Assembly (NCBI GenBank): GCA_024277875.1
Contig: JAJRUI010000118.1
Coordinates: forward strand, 1-55,933
Length of the DNA: 55,933 bases
Origin: Deferrisomatales bacterium
Lineage (GTDB): Bacteria; Desulfobacterota; Deferrisomatia; Deferrisomatales; Deferrisomataceae
Direction of reading: 5' to 3'
In this document: piece after piece, positions 25,779 to 34,268 of the stretch
How the letters are laid out: every line of letters starts with the position of its first letter
Position numbering within the stretch: position 1 is the stretch's first letter
Translations under genes and position numbers: made by a program
The notes under the pieces: model-generated
The model's database searches: none
What the model saw: only the letters and a program-made list of their open reading frames with translations
Told to the model about the DNA's origin: nothing

Positions 25779-27013
25779 AGGCGGCTCCCGAAACGGTGGT
25801 GGGCCTCGACATCGGCACCACCAAGATCAGCGTGGTGGTGGCCGAGCCCGATCCGGAGGTCGGGTTGCGGATCGTGGGGTTCGGCACCCACCCGTCCCAC
25901 GGGCTGCGCAAGGGGGTGGTGGTCAACATCGAGGCCACGATCCGCTCCATCAAAAAGGCGGTGGAAGGGGCCGAGATCACGGCCGACCGGCAGCTCAACC
26001 GGGTGGTGGCCGGGATCGCCGGGGGGCACATCCAGAGCTTCAACAGCCACGGGGTGATCCCGTTGCGTAACCGGGAGGTGGGCCCGGCCGACATCCGCCG
26101 GGTCCTCGACGCGGCCCGGGCGGTGGCGATCCCCATGGACCGCGAGGTCGTCTACATCATCCCCCAGGAGTACATCATCGACGACCAGGACGGGATCCGC
26201 GAACCCCTGGGCATGAGCGGGGTGCGGTTCGAGGCGCGGGTGCACATCGTCACCGGCGCGGTCACGAGCGCCCAGAACATCGTCAAGTGCTGCAACCGGG
26301 CCGGCCTGGACGTGGCGGACATCGTGCTCGAACCCCTGGCCAGCGCCGAGGCCGTGCTGATCGACGACGAGCGCGAACTCGGGGTGGCCCTGGTGGACAT
26401 GGGGGGCGGCACCACCGACATCGTGGTGATCTCGGAAGGCGCGGTGCGCCACACGTCGGTGCTGGCCCTGGGGGGCAACCACGTGACCAACGACATCGCG
26501 GTGGGCCTGCGCACCCCGGCCGGCGAGGCGGAGAAGATCAAGCGGCGATACGGGTGCGCCCTGACCAGCCTGGTGGGCAAGGACGAGACCCTGGAGGTCC
26601 CCACCGTGGGGGGGCGGCGGCCGCGGGTGCTCGGCCGCCGTATCCTGGCCGAGATCGTGGAGCCCCGGGTGGAGGAGCTGTTCTCCCTGGTACGCCAGGA
26701 CATCGAGGCCGCGGGCATGGAGGAACTGGTCGCGTCCGGGGTGGTCTTGACCGGGGGAGGGGCCCTGCTCACGGGCGCCGCCGACATGGCCGAGCGGGTG
26801 TTCGGCGGCCTGCCGGTGCGGGTGGGCCGGCCCGGCGGCATCGAGGCCCTGCCGGACGCCCTGCTGGACCCGTCGTTCGCCACCGGGGTGGGCCTCGTGC
26901 TCCACGCCGTCCGCCACCGGGGCGACCTGCCCGGCGACCTGGACGACCGGGACGGCGGCTTGTTCACCCGGGTGGCCCAGAGGATGAAGGCGTGGTTCAA
27001 GGATTTTTTCTGA
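25775..27013 (+). CDS. ftsA: Cell division protein FtsA
   Basis: This 412-residue actin-like ATPase tethers FtsZ to the membrane. It has the phosphate-1 motif GLDIGTTKISVVV near residue 9, the 1C domain (DREVVYIIPQEYIIDDQDGI), phosphate-2 VDMGGGTTDIVV near 206 and the adenosine motif VVLTGGGALLTG near 324. The C-terminus RVAQRMKAWFKDFF is the expected amphipathic membrane-targeting helix. ATG 25775 overlaps the ftsQ stop. Confidence 0.95.
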   Translation: MKAAPETVVGLDIGTTKISVVVAEPDPEVGLRIVGFGTHPSHGLRKGVVVNIEATIRSIKKAVEGAEITADRQLNRVVAGIAGGHIQSFNSHGVIPLRNREVGPADIRRVLDAARAVAIPMDREVVYIIPQEYIIDDQDGIREPLGMSGVRFEARVHIVTGAVTSAQNIVKCCNRAGLDVADIVLEPLASAEAVLIDDERELGVALVDMGGGTTDIVVISEGAVRHTSVLALGGNHVTNDIAVGLRTPAGEAEKIKRRYGCALTSLVGKDETLEVPTVGGRRPRVLGRRILAEIVEPRVEELFSLVRQDIEAAGMEELVASGVVLTGGGALLTGAADMAERVFGGLPVRVGRPGGIEALPDALLDPSFATGVGLVLHAVRHRGDLPGDLDDRDGGLFTRVAQRMKAWFKDFF

Positions 27014-27081
27014 CCGCCGCGTGCAGCGGAGCGCCCGGCGGAGCCGGATCGGTAACACCCCTCTAGCGCAGGAGGTGAGGC

Positions 27082-28251
27082 ATGGCGAAGTTTCAACTGG
27101 AAGACCCCGACACCTTCCAGGCCCGCATCAAGGTTGTGGGCGTGGGCGGCGGGGGCGGCAACGCGGTGAACACCATGATCGCGGCTGGCATCGACGGGGT
27201 GGACTTCATCGTGGGCAACACCGACGCCCAGGCCCTGAAGGCCAGCCTGGCCCCGGTCAAGGTGCAGCTCGGGAGCGGACTGACCCGGGGACTGGGCGCG
27301 GGAGCCGACCCGGAGGTGGGCCGGCAGGCCGCCCTGGAAGACACCTCGGGCATTGCCGACGCCCTGGACGGCGCGGACATGGTGTTCGTGACCGCGGGCA
27401 TGGGCGGCGGCACCGGAACGGGCGCCAGCCCGATCATCGCCCGGATCGCCCGGGAGTGCGGGGCGTTGACCGTGGGGGTGGTGACCAAGCCGTTCGGGTT
27501 CGAGGGCAAGCGCCGGATGAAGCAGGCCGTGGACGGGATCGAGGACCTGCGCCAGGAGGTGGACACCCTGATCACGATCCCCAACGACCGGCTGCTCACC
27601 ATCGCCGGGAACAACGCGTCCCTGGTGGACGCGTTCCGGATGGTGGACGACGTGCTGCGCCAGGCCGTCAAGGGGATCAGCGACCTGATCACCACCGCCG
27701 GGATCATCAACGTGGACTTCGCGGACGTGCGCACCGTGATGAGCGAAAAGGGCATGGCCCTGATGGGCTCCGGGGTGCGCAGCGGCGAGAACCGGGCCGT
27801 TCTGGCGGCCCAGGACGCGATCTCGAGTCCCCTGCTGGACAACGTGAGCATCGAGGGCGCCCGGGGCGTGCTGATCAACGTGACCGGCCCGTCCGACCTG
27901 ACCCTGGCCGAGGTCACCGAGGCGGCCAGCCTGATCCAGGAGGCGGCCCACGAGGACGCGAACATCATCTTCGGCCAGGTGATCTCGGAGGCCCTGGACG
28001 ACCAGGTGGCCGTGACCGTGATCGCCACCGGGTTCGGGGACGCCCAGTCCGACGCGTCGCCCCTCGAGGTGATCCGGATGCCCAAGGCCGAGAAGAACGA
28101 CCCCGAGCCGGTGGACCGGGACGTGCCCACGTTCATCCGGCGGCGCAAAGAACCCCACGCTGCCGTGCGGGTCGCCCGGGTGGCGGGATCGGACGTGGAG
28201 TACGAAAACGAGTACGACATCCCCACGTTCCTGCGGAAGCAAGCTGACTGA
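27082..28251 (+). CDS. ftsZ: Cell division GTPase FtsZ
   Basis: This 389-residue tubulin homologue forms the Z ring. It has GGGGGNAVN near residue 22, the tubulin signature GGGTGTG at 108-114, the synergy loop [11 protein letters not shown] near 211 and a short linker ending in the conserved tail [13 protein letters not shown] that binds FtsA. AGGAGGTGA sits just upstream, after a 68-base gap from ftsA, so it may be translated more strongly than its neighbours. Confidence 0.97.
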   Translation: MAKFQLEDPDTFQARIKVVGVGGGGGNAVNTMIAAGIDGVDFIVGNTDAQALKASLAPVKVQLGSGLTRGLGAGADPEVGRQAALEDTSGIADALDGADMVFVTAGMGGGTGTGASPIIARIARECGALTVGVVTKPFGFEGKRRMKQAVDGIEDLRQEVDTLITIPNDRLLTIAGNNASLVDAFRMVDDVLRQAVKGISDLITTAGIINVDFADVRTVMSEKGMALMGSGVRSGENRAVLAAQDAISSPLLDNVSIEGARGVLINVTGPSDLTLAEVTEAASLIQEAAHEDANIIFGQVISEALDDQVAVTVIATGFGDAQSDASPLEVIRMPKAEKNDPEPVDRDVPTFIRRRKEPHAAVRVARVAGSDVEYENEYDIPTFLRKQAD

Positions 28252-29869
28252 GCGCGTCCTCGAGCTGCCGCCGTCCCCGGGGGGCGGGCTCTCCTGGGCC
28301 CTGCTCTACCCGAACCGCCGGACGGTGGGGATGGCGAACCTGGGGTTCCAGGCCGTCCTGGGCCTCGTGCACGGCGCCCACGGCGCGGTGTGCCACCGGG
28401 CGTTCGCCGACCGCGCCCGGACCGTGGAGGCGGGACGGACCCTGGCCGAGTACGACGTCGTCGCCCTGAGCCTGTCGTTCGAGGGCGACTACCCGGCTGC
28501 CCTGGCCGCCCTGGCCGGGGCGGGTATCCCCCTGCGGGCGGCCCTTCGGGACGGGCGCCACCCCCTGGTCCTGGCCGGGGGGGTCGGGCCCACCCTCAAC
28601 CCCGAGCCCCTCGCCCCGTTCGTGGACGCCGTACTGCTGGGCGAGGCCGAGGCCGGCCTCGACCGGCTCCACCGGTTCCTTCTCGAACACCGGGCGCTGC
28701 CCCGCCCCGGCCTGCTGGCCGCCCTGGCCGACGCCCGGCAGCCCGGGGTGTACGTGCCGGGCCGGTACGCGGTCGATCCGTCCGGGGGCCGCACCGCCCT
28801 GGGCGGCGCGCCGGACCGGGTCGACCGGGTGTGGGTCCCCGGGCCGTGGGAACCGGCCCGTACCCGGATCCTGGCGCCGGACGACGCGCTGGGCGGCGCG
28901 TACCTGCTGGAGGTGAGCCGGGGGTGCCCCCACGGGTGCCGGTTCTGTGCTGCCGGGTACCTGACCCGGCCGTCCCGGTTCCTGCCCGTGGACGTGCTCG
29001 TGCCCCTGGCCCGCCGGGCCGCCCGGGACGTGGGGCGGGTGGGGTTCGTGGGGGCTGCCGTGTCCGACCATCCTGGGTTCGCGTCCCTGGCCCGGGCCGT
29101 GCTGGACGCGGGGGGCGGGTTCAGCGTGTCTTCGTTCCGGGCGGAAAACCTCACCCCGGAAAACGTCGAACTACTGGTGCGGGGGGGGCTGCGCACCCTG
29201 ACCGTGGCGATCGAGGCGGGCACCGAACGCCTCCGGCGGATGCTGGGCAAGGGCCTCGACGCGGAGGACCTCCTGGCTGCGGCCCGGTTGGCCGGCCGGG
29301 CCGGGCTCCGGGCCGTCCGGGTGTACGCGATGGTGGGGCTGCCCGGGGAGACCGATCAGGACGTGGAGGCACTGGTCGACCTGGCTGTCCGGGCCCGGGC
29401 CGCCCTGGGCGGCGGCACGGTCACCCTGAGCGTCGCGCCGTTCGTGCCCAAACCCCACACCCCCCTGCAGTGGGAGGCCATGGCGCCCGAACCGGTGCTT
29501 CGGCGCCGGCTGCGGCTGGTCCGGGCGCGGTGCGGCCGGCACAAGGGGGTGGGCGCGACGGTGGAGCCCCCCAGGGCTGCCCGGCTCCAGGGACTTCTCG
29601 GCCGTGGGGGGCGGGAGGTGGCCGACCTGCTGGAGCGGGCCGTGGTGTCCGGAGACTGGCGTTCGCCCCTGCGCGGCCCCGAAGCCGCCCGGATCCTGGA
29701 CCGGCCCCTGGACCCGGCCGAGCCGGTGCCGTGGGGGTTTGTGGGCGGGACCCCGGGGACAGGCCACCTCCTCCGAGAGCGCGCGGCTGCCCTGGCCGGC
29801 CGGCCTGCGGCCCCGTGCACTCCCGGCCCGTGCCGCGCGTGCGAGGTGTGCCCGCCGGGCGCTGGGTGA
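28244..29869 (+). CDS. Radical SAM protein with N-terminal B12-binding-like region; start uncertain
   Basis: The cluster motif CPHGCRFC (about 28925-28948) marks a radical SAM enzyme. An N-terminal region ([37 protein letters not shown]) resembles the cobalamin-binding fold that precedes many such domains, and the C-terminus has four cysteines ([12 protein letters not shown]). The first standard start in frame is GTG 28325, but the residues before it ([20 protein letters not shown]) look like part of the family, so the gene probably starts at CTG 28244 after GGAAG, overlapping the ftsZ stop. A radical SAM gene after ftsZ is also seen in Geobacter. Substrate unknown. Confidence 0.75.
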   Translation: MTERVLELPPSPGGGLSWALLYPNRRTVGMANLGFQAVLGLVHGAHGAVCHRAFADRARTVEAGRTLAEYDVVALSLSFEGDYPAALAALAGAGIPLRAALRDGRHPLVLAGGVGPTLNPEPLAPFVDAVLLGEAEAGLDRLHRFLLEHRALPRPGLLAALADARQPGVYVPGRYAVDPSGGRTALGGAPDRVDRVWVPGPWEPARTRILAPDDALGGAYLLEVSRGCPHGCRFCAAGYLTRPSRFLPVDVLVPLARRAARDVGRVGFVGAAVSDHPGFASLARAVLDAGGGFSVSSFRAENLTPENVELLVRGGLRTLTVAIEAGTERLRRMLGKGLDAEDLLAAARLAGRAGLRAVRVYAMVGLPGETDQDVEALVDLAVRARAALGGGTVTLSVAPFVPKPHTPLQWEAMAPEPVLRRRLRLVRARCGRHKGVGATVEPPRAARLQGLLGRGGREVADLLERAVVSGDWRSPLRGPEAARILDRPLDPAEPVPWGFVGGTPGTGHLLRERAAALAGRPAAPCTPGPCRACEVCPPGAG

Positions 29870-29896
29870 CCCTCAACTTCCTGCCGGAAGGGGCCG

Positions 29897-29919
29897 AAAG
29901 GAGGAGAACCTCTTCCTCC
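29897..29919 (+). promoter_or_regulatory. Ribosome-site-like sequence folded into a hairpin
   Basis: AAAGGAGGAGA (29897-29907) is the strongest ribosome-binding-like sequence before the lipoprotein gene but lies 25 bases from its ATG 29932. GGAGGA (29900-29905) can pair with TCCTCC (29914-29919) around an 8-base loop, which would hide it. It may be a translational control element or a chance palindrome. Confidence 0.35.
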
Positions 29920-29931
29920 GGATTCGCCACG

Positions 29932-31554
29932 ATGCCTCTGGTCCGTTTGTTCGCCCTTCTCCTGTTGGGGTCCGTCGCAGCGTGCGGCTCGCGGCCGGCC
30001 GAACCGCCCGACCGGCCGCTTCATATCGGCGGGTCGGGTTCGGCCCGGGACGTGGTGGAGCAACTGATCGCGTCCTACCGGATGATTTGCCCGAAGCGGG
30101 AGCGCGTGGAACACGTGCCGTCCACCCACTCGGGCGCCGCCCTCACCGCCCTGAGAGCCGGGGAACTGGACGTGGCCTACGTGACCCGGGAGCCCCGGGC
30201 CCAGGAGCGCCGCGGCCTGTACGTGTACCCGTACGCGCTGGACCCGGTGGTGTTCGCCGTCCACGCAGGGGCAGGGATCACCGGCCTGTCCGTGGCCGAT
30301 CTCCGGCGGGTGTACCGGGGAGAGGTGGTCCGGTGGTCCCAGGTGGGCGGGCGAGACGTGCCGATCGTCGTGCTGGACCGGCCGGAGTATACGAGCTCCA
30401 AGGTGTTGCTCCGGTCCAGCCTGTTCGCCGAGTTGGCGGTCCGGGGGGATGCCCTGGTGTTTGAGACCCAGCCACCGGTGAAAGGCGCCGTGGCCACCAT
30501 GCCGGGCGCGATCGGGTACACGTCCCTCCGGGAGGCGCTCTCCCGGGTCCCGGACGTGGTCGTGCTGCGGATCGACGGCGTTTACCCCGGTCCGGGCACG
30601 GTGCGGTCCGGGGAGTACCCGTGGGCGCGGACCCTGTCGTTCGTGGTGCGGGACGGGTTCCCCCTGGCGGCCAAGCGGTTCCTGGACTACGCGATGTCTC
30701 CTGAGGGCCGGCACCCGGCCCAAGACGCCGCCATGGTCCCGGTCCGGCGGGAGCTGCGGCTGGCCGTGCCGCCGGCCCGGAACATCGTGGCCCAGGAGAT
30801 CAAGTACGGCGGGCTGGCCCGGTACCTCCAGGTCCGGCTGGGGCGGCCCGTGGAGCTGGTTCACCAGCCGTCCTACACCGCCCTGACCGAGGCATTCCGC
30901 CAAAGCCGTGTGGACGCCGGGTTCCTGGGAAGCCTCGAGTACGTGGTGGCCCGGGAGGAGGCCGGGGTCGAGGTGCTGGCCCGGCCCGACTACGGCGGGG
31001 TAAGCCAGTACCGGGGTGTCCTTTTCGTGCGGACCGACAGCCCGTACCGGTCGGTGGAGGACCTCCGGGGCCGGGCCGTGGCCCACGCCGGGGCCGGAAC
31101 CACGGCGGGCCAGGTGTTCCCACTGTACCTGCTCCGTACGTCGGGCCTGCCCCCGCCGGAACGGTTCTTCGACCCGTTCCTCGCGGCCGAGTCCCACGAG
31201 GGGGCCCTCCGGGCGCTCCTGGAAGGCCGGGTGGAGGCCGCGGCGGCCAAGGACCTGGTGTGGCGGGCGATGATCCGCGAAGACCCCGGGCTGGAAGGCC
31301 GGCTCCGGATGCTCGCCGTTTCCCTTCCGGTGCCGTCCAACGCCCTGGCCACCAGCGTCCGGGTCGACCCGTCCCTGCGGGACCAGATCCGGGGCCTGCT
31401 GCTGGCCATGGACCAGTCGCCCTACGGCCGCAGGGCCCTCGTGGAGATGGGAGCCGAGCGGTTCGTGCCCACGACCGACGGCGATTACGCAAACCTGTAC
31501 AGGATGCTGGAGACGGTGTCCGCAGACCTCGCCGGGTTCTTCCAGTACCGATGA
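29932..31554 (+). CDS. Lipoprotein with tandem PstS-like and PhnD-like solute-binding modules
   Basis: This 540-residue exported protein has a signal with lipobox (LLLLGSVAAC, cysteine near residue 18), so it should be anchored to a membrane by lipid. The first module (about 25-270) resembles phosphate-binding PstS proteins (HIGGSGSARDVVEQLIASY, ELDVAYVTREP). The second (about 285-540) resembles PhnD-type phosphonate-binding proteins (ALTEAFRQSRVDAGFLGSLEYVV, YRSVEDLRGRAVAHAGAGTTAG). No ABC permease or ATPase follows. Instead the stop overlaps the ATG of a sensor kinase, so it probably presents a ligand to that kinase. The ligand is not predictable; an oxyanion is plausible. Confidence 0.75.
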   Translation: MPLVRLFALLLLGSVAACGSRPAEPPDRPLHIGGSGSARDVVEQLIASYRMICPKRERVEHVPSTHSGAALTALRAGELDVAYVTREPRAQERRGLYVYPYALDPVVFAVHAGAGITGLSVADLRRVYRGEVVRWSQVGGRDVPIVVLDRPEYTSSKVLLRSSLFAELAVRGDALVFETQPPVKGAVATMPGAIGYTSLREALSRVPDVVVLRIDGVYPGPGTVRSGEYPWARTLSFVVRDGFPLAAKRFLDYAMSPEGRHPAQDAAMVPVRRELRLAVPPARNIVAQEIKYGGLARYLQVRLGRPVELVHQPSYTALTEAFRQSRVDAGFLGSLEYVVAREEAGVEVLARPDYGGVSQYRGVLFVRTDSPYRSVEDLRGRAVAHAGAGTTAGQVFPLYLLRTSGLPPPERFFDPFLAAESHEGALRALLEGRVEAAAAKDLVWRAMIREDPGLEGRLRMLAVSLPVPSNALATSVRVDPSLRDQIRGLLLAMDQSPYGRRALVEMGAERFVPTTDGDYANLYRMLETVSADLAGFFQYR

Positions 31555-33650
31555 TCCGGTCTCCCACAACGCTTCGCAGCCGGTTCCTCGTGGGGGTCGC
31601 CGGGATCCTGGCCGGCATGGCCGTCCTGGGGCTCGCGTCCACCCTGGCCGGCCTGTTCCTGGCGTACCGGTCCGAGGTGTCGACCGGGTTGCTCCGGGCC
31701 CAGCACCGGTTCGAGGACGCGGTGGACGAGATGGGGGACACCCTGATGAACCGTACCCGGATCCTGGCCGGGATCTCCCGGATCGGGGGGTTGGGGGGCG
31801 AATCCCAGGTGGTGCGCCAGGTCCAGGTGTACACCCTCCAGTGGCTCCAGCAGGACCACTTGCGCGTGCTCGGCGTGGGCAACGAAGAATACTGGCGCCG
31901 CCGGGGGCCGGTGCCCGATCCCGTGAGGCTGGCGTTCTCGGGCGTGCCGTCCGTGGGGCTCGTGATCAGCGAGACCGATCCGCCCCGGATGGTGGCGGCG
32001 ACCCCGTGGGAGACCGAGACCGGGATCTCCCAGGTGGTCGCGGCCGCCGTGGATCTTCGGCAGGAGGTGCTCGCCGAGCTGGGGCAACGGGTGGGGGGTG
32101 AGGTGGCGTTGTACGGGCCGTCCGGCGACCTGGTGGGGTCGAGCCTGGACCGGCCGGCCGCCCTGACGAGCCTGGCCCGGTCCTACGGGGCGGCACGCGG
32201 AGCCCAGACCCTCTCCAGGCGGGGGGACGTCTACGCGTTCCAGCTGTTTCCCTTGCGGGTCGGCCACCGGGTGTACGGCTCCTACGCCGTGTTCCTGTCG
32301 GTGGGAGAGATGCGCGACCTCACCGTGCGGCTCGCCCTCGGCCAGCTCGGAGTCGTGGCCGTCGGGTTCGGGGTGTTCCTGCTGCTGCACCGGCGGCTGG
32401 TGGTGGCGGCCACCGAGGATCTGGGCGCCCTCACCGCGTGGGCCCGGTCGTTCGACCCCGCCGCGCCCACCCCGCCTCCGGCCCTCTCCCGGAAAGACGA
32501 GATCGGGCTGCTGGCCGGCGCGTACGCCCGGCTGGTGGACGACCTGGAGGGGGCCCTGGAGGAGGTGGAGGCGAAGAACCGGGAGCTGGGACGGGCCAAC
32601 GCGTCCCTCGAGACCCGGGTGCGGGCCAAGACCCGGGAGCTGGACGAGCAACGCCGCCTGCTCGAGACCGTGCTGTCGGCCATGCCCCAGGCGGTGTTCC
32701 TGCTGGACCGGGACCGGGCCGTGGTGTACGCGAACCGGGCGGCCCGGGACCGGTTCGGGTCCTCCGGTCGCCAGCCGATCGAGGAGCTGTGGGGAGAGGA
32801 CGTCGTGTGCGCCGGCCCCGGCCGGTCGCTCCGGGAGGTGAGGCGAGGCGGGCGGTACTACCTGGTGAGCTGCGCTCCCGTGAGCACCACGGGAGGGGCC
32901 GTGGTGGTGGCCCAGGACGTCACCGAGCGGCGGGACCTGGAGGAGCAGCTCCAGCGGTCCCAGCGCCTGGAGAGCGTGGGCCGCCTGGCGGCCGGGGTGG
33001 CCCACGACTTCAACAACATCCTGGGTGCGATCGGGCCGTGCGTCGAGGTGCTGCGGTCCAAGGTGGGCGAGCCCCGGCTTCGGACGTACCTGGACACGAT
33101 CGCGTCGGCTGCGGGCCGGGCCGGGGAGATCGTGCGCCAGCTGCTCGCGTTCAGCCGTTCGGACGACGGCGAGTCGCGGCCCCTCGATCTGAACGACACG
33201 GTCGAGGAGGCCCTCGCGCTGCTCCGTCCCGGCCTGGGAGGGGTGGAACTGGACTGGCGGCCGGCGGCCGGGGTGGGCCCGGTTCGGGCCGATCCCACCG
33301 GGATCCACCAGATCGTGCTCAACCTGGGGATCAACGCGGTGGACGCGATGGGCGGGAAGGGCGTGCTCACGGTGGAGACCTTTGCCGAACCTGGCCGGGC
33401 CGGGCTGGCCGTGCAGGACACCGGCCCCGGCATCCCGCCCGAACTGACGAGCCGGATCTTCGATCCCTTCTTCACCACCAAGGAGCCGGGCAAGGGCACC
33501 GGGCTCGGCCTGTCCGTGGTACACGGCGTGGTGGAGCGTTGTTCCGGCGAGATCCGGGTGACCCGGCCGCCGGAGGGGGGCGCCCGATTCGAGGTCCGGT
33601 TCCCCCTGGACGGGACGGTCGGAGAAGAAACCGTGATCGGGCGCGCCTGA
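31551..33650 (+). CDS. Membrane histidine kinase with PAS domain
   Basis: This 699-residue kinase has TM1 at about residues 12-37, an extracytoplasmic domain of roughly 225 residues, TM2 at about 263-284, a HAMP-like linker and coiled coil (about 285-365), a PAS domain (about 370-465), the dimerisation domain with phospho-acceptor H485 (VAHDFNNILGAIGP) and an ATPase domain with N box (NLGINAVDAM), DTGPGIP and GTGLGLSVVHG. It has no receiver domain and no response regulator gene is adjacent. ATG 31551 overlaps the stop of the binding-protein gene (ATGA), which points to a sensing pair. Confidence 0.92.
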   Translation: MIRSPTTLRSRFLVGVAGILAGMAVLGLASTLAGLFLAYRSEVSTGLLRAQHRFEDAVDEMGDTLMNRTRILAGISRIGGLGGESQVVRQVQVYTLQWLQQDHLRVLGVGNEEYWRRRGPVPDPVRLAFSGVPSVGLVISETDPPRMVAATPWETETGISQVVAAAVDLRQEVLAELGQRVGGEVALYGPSGDLVGSSLDRPAALTSLARSYGAARGAQTLSRRGDVYAFQLFPLRVGHRVYGSYAVFLSVGEMRDLTVRLALGQLGVVAVGFGVFLLLHRRLVVAATEDLGALTAWARSFDPAAPTPPPALSRKDEIGLLAGAYARLVDDLEGALEEVEAKNRELGRANASLETRVRAKTRELDEQRRLLETVLSAMPQAVFLLDRDRAVVYANRAARDRFGSSGRQPIEELWGEDVVCAGPGRSLREVRRGGRYYLVSCAPVSTTGGAVVVAQDVTERRDLEEQLQRSQRLESVGRLAAGVAHDFNNILGAIGPCVEVLRSKVGEPRLRTYLDTIASAAGRAGEIVRQLLAFSRSDDGESRPLDLNDTVEEALALLRPGLGGVELDWRPAAGVGPVRADPTGIHQIVLNLGINAVDAMGGKGVLTVETFAEPGRAGLAVQDTGPGIPPELTSRIFDPFFTTKEPGKGTGLGLSVVHGVVERCSGEIRVTRPPEGGARFEVRFPLDGTVGEETVIGRA

Positions 33651-33751
33651 AAACATCAGTTTGAGCCGGGAAACCTCCCGGTCCGGCCCGGCCCCACCCC
33701 CACCCCCACTCCTCTTTCCCGGCAAGTCCTTCCCCGTAAAAAACACACACC

Positions 33752-33779
33752 TTGCGGGTTGTGTTCCGCTCGCTATAAT
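33752..33779 (+). promoter_or_regulatory. Probable promoter of the formate dehydrogenase operon
   Basis: A perfect -10 TATAAT (33774-33779) has a partial -35 TTGCGG (33752-33757) with a 16-base spacer. It lies about 290 bases upstream of the first gene, leaving a long leader. The TATAAT stands out in such GC-rich DNA. Confidence 0.6.
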
Positions 33780-34072
33780 GCAAGCACAACACTTTCCTTC
33801 CATCGTTTGTTCAGGGGAGCCGTGGCCCGAAGGCTTTTCAGCCCGCCTTTCGGGGGGGGGCCGTGTTTTCGCCGAGCCCTGCGGCGGAAGGGCGGTGGCG
33901 AGGGTCGCGGCCGCAGGAACACGGTGTCACGGCACGGCTGGGCCAGCTGCCCCGGGCCGGTGGCCGCCGCCCCTCGGATGTGTGGCCCCCTGCCCCCTCG
34001 ATTCTTCCTGCAACACGAGGCCGGCCCGGCGAGTTTTCGACCCGAGATCCTCGACACGAAGGAGGTGCCCCC
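33780..34072 (+). other. Long structured leader of the formate dehydrogenase operon
   Basis: No gene is evident in this part of a 422-base gap. Several stems can form: CCCGAAGGC (33826-33834) with GCC-T-TTCGGG (33845-33854); then a nested structure with CCGTGTT (33861-33867) pairing AACACGG (33918-33924), stacked on CCTGCGGC (33878-33885) pairing GCCGCAGG (33910-33917), and an inner GCGA/TCGC hairpin (33898-33908). It ends in AAGGAGGTG before ATG 34073. It could be an attenuator or a riboswitch, perhaps for molybdenum or tungsten cofactor, but I could not match it to a known consensus. Confidence 0.45.
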
Positions 34073-34255
34073 ATGACGCAACGGCAACCCGATCCCCGTC
34101 GCAGGCGGTTCCTGGCCGGCGTCCTTGCCGGCCTGGGCGCCGTGGGCCTGGCCCGCCGCGTCCGCGGGCAGGAGACCCGCCCGAACGAGCGCGGCGAAAC
34201 CCTGTACCGCCGAACCCGCGACGTGGAGACCTACTACCGGACCCTGGAGGACTGA
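34073..34255 (+). CDS. Small Tat-signal protein of formate dehydrogenase loci
   Basis: This 60-residue protein begins MTQRQPDPRRRRFLAGVLAGLG, a twin-arginine signal, followed by a short polar tail (GETLYRRTRDVETYYRTLED). Small Tat-bearing proteins of this size and pattern recur next to formate dehydrogenase genes (the family I know as formate dehydrogenase region TAT target, TIGR02811). Role unknown; a helper in export or assembly is a guess. It has a strong ribosome site (AAGGAGGTG) and lies 13 bases before the catalytic subunit gene. Confidence 0.8.
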   Translation: MTQRQPDPRRRRFLAGVLAGLGAVGLARRVRGQETRPNERGETLYRRTRDVETYYRTLED

Positions 34256-34268
34256 CGGAGGTGACACC

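Noticed and set aside
29932-31554. Phosphate ABC transporter binding protein belonging with the Na/Pi transporter and PhoU genes
   Set aside because: They are 14 kb apart, no permease or ATPase gene is adjacent, and the gene overlap is with a histidine kinase.
33826-33924. Named call of a Moco-type riboswitch
   Set aside because: I see paired stems but cannot match the conserved residues of that class, so it is reported only as a structured leader.
33759-34076. Possible small coding gene in the formate dehydrogenase leader
   Set aside because: The translation is arginine- and proline-rich without a recognisable domain, has no ribosome site, and runs through the paired stems.
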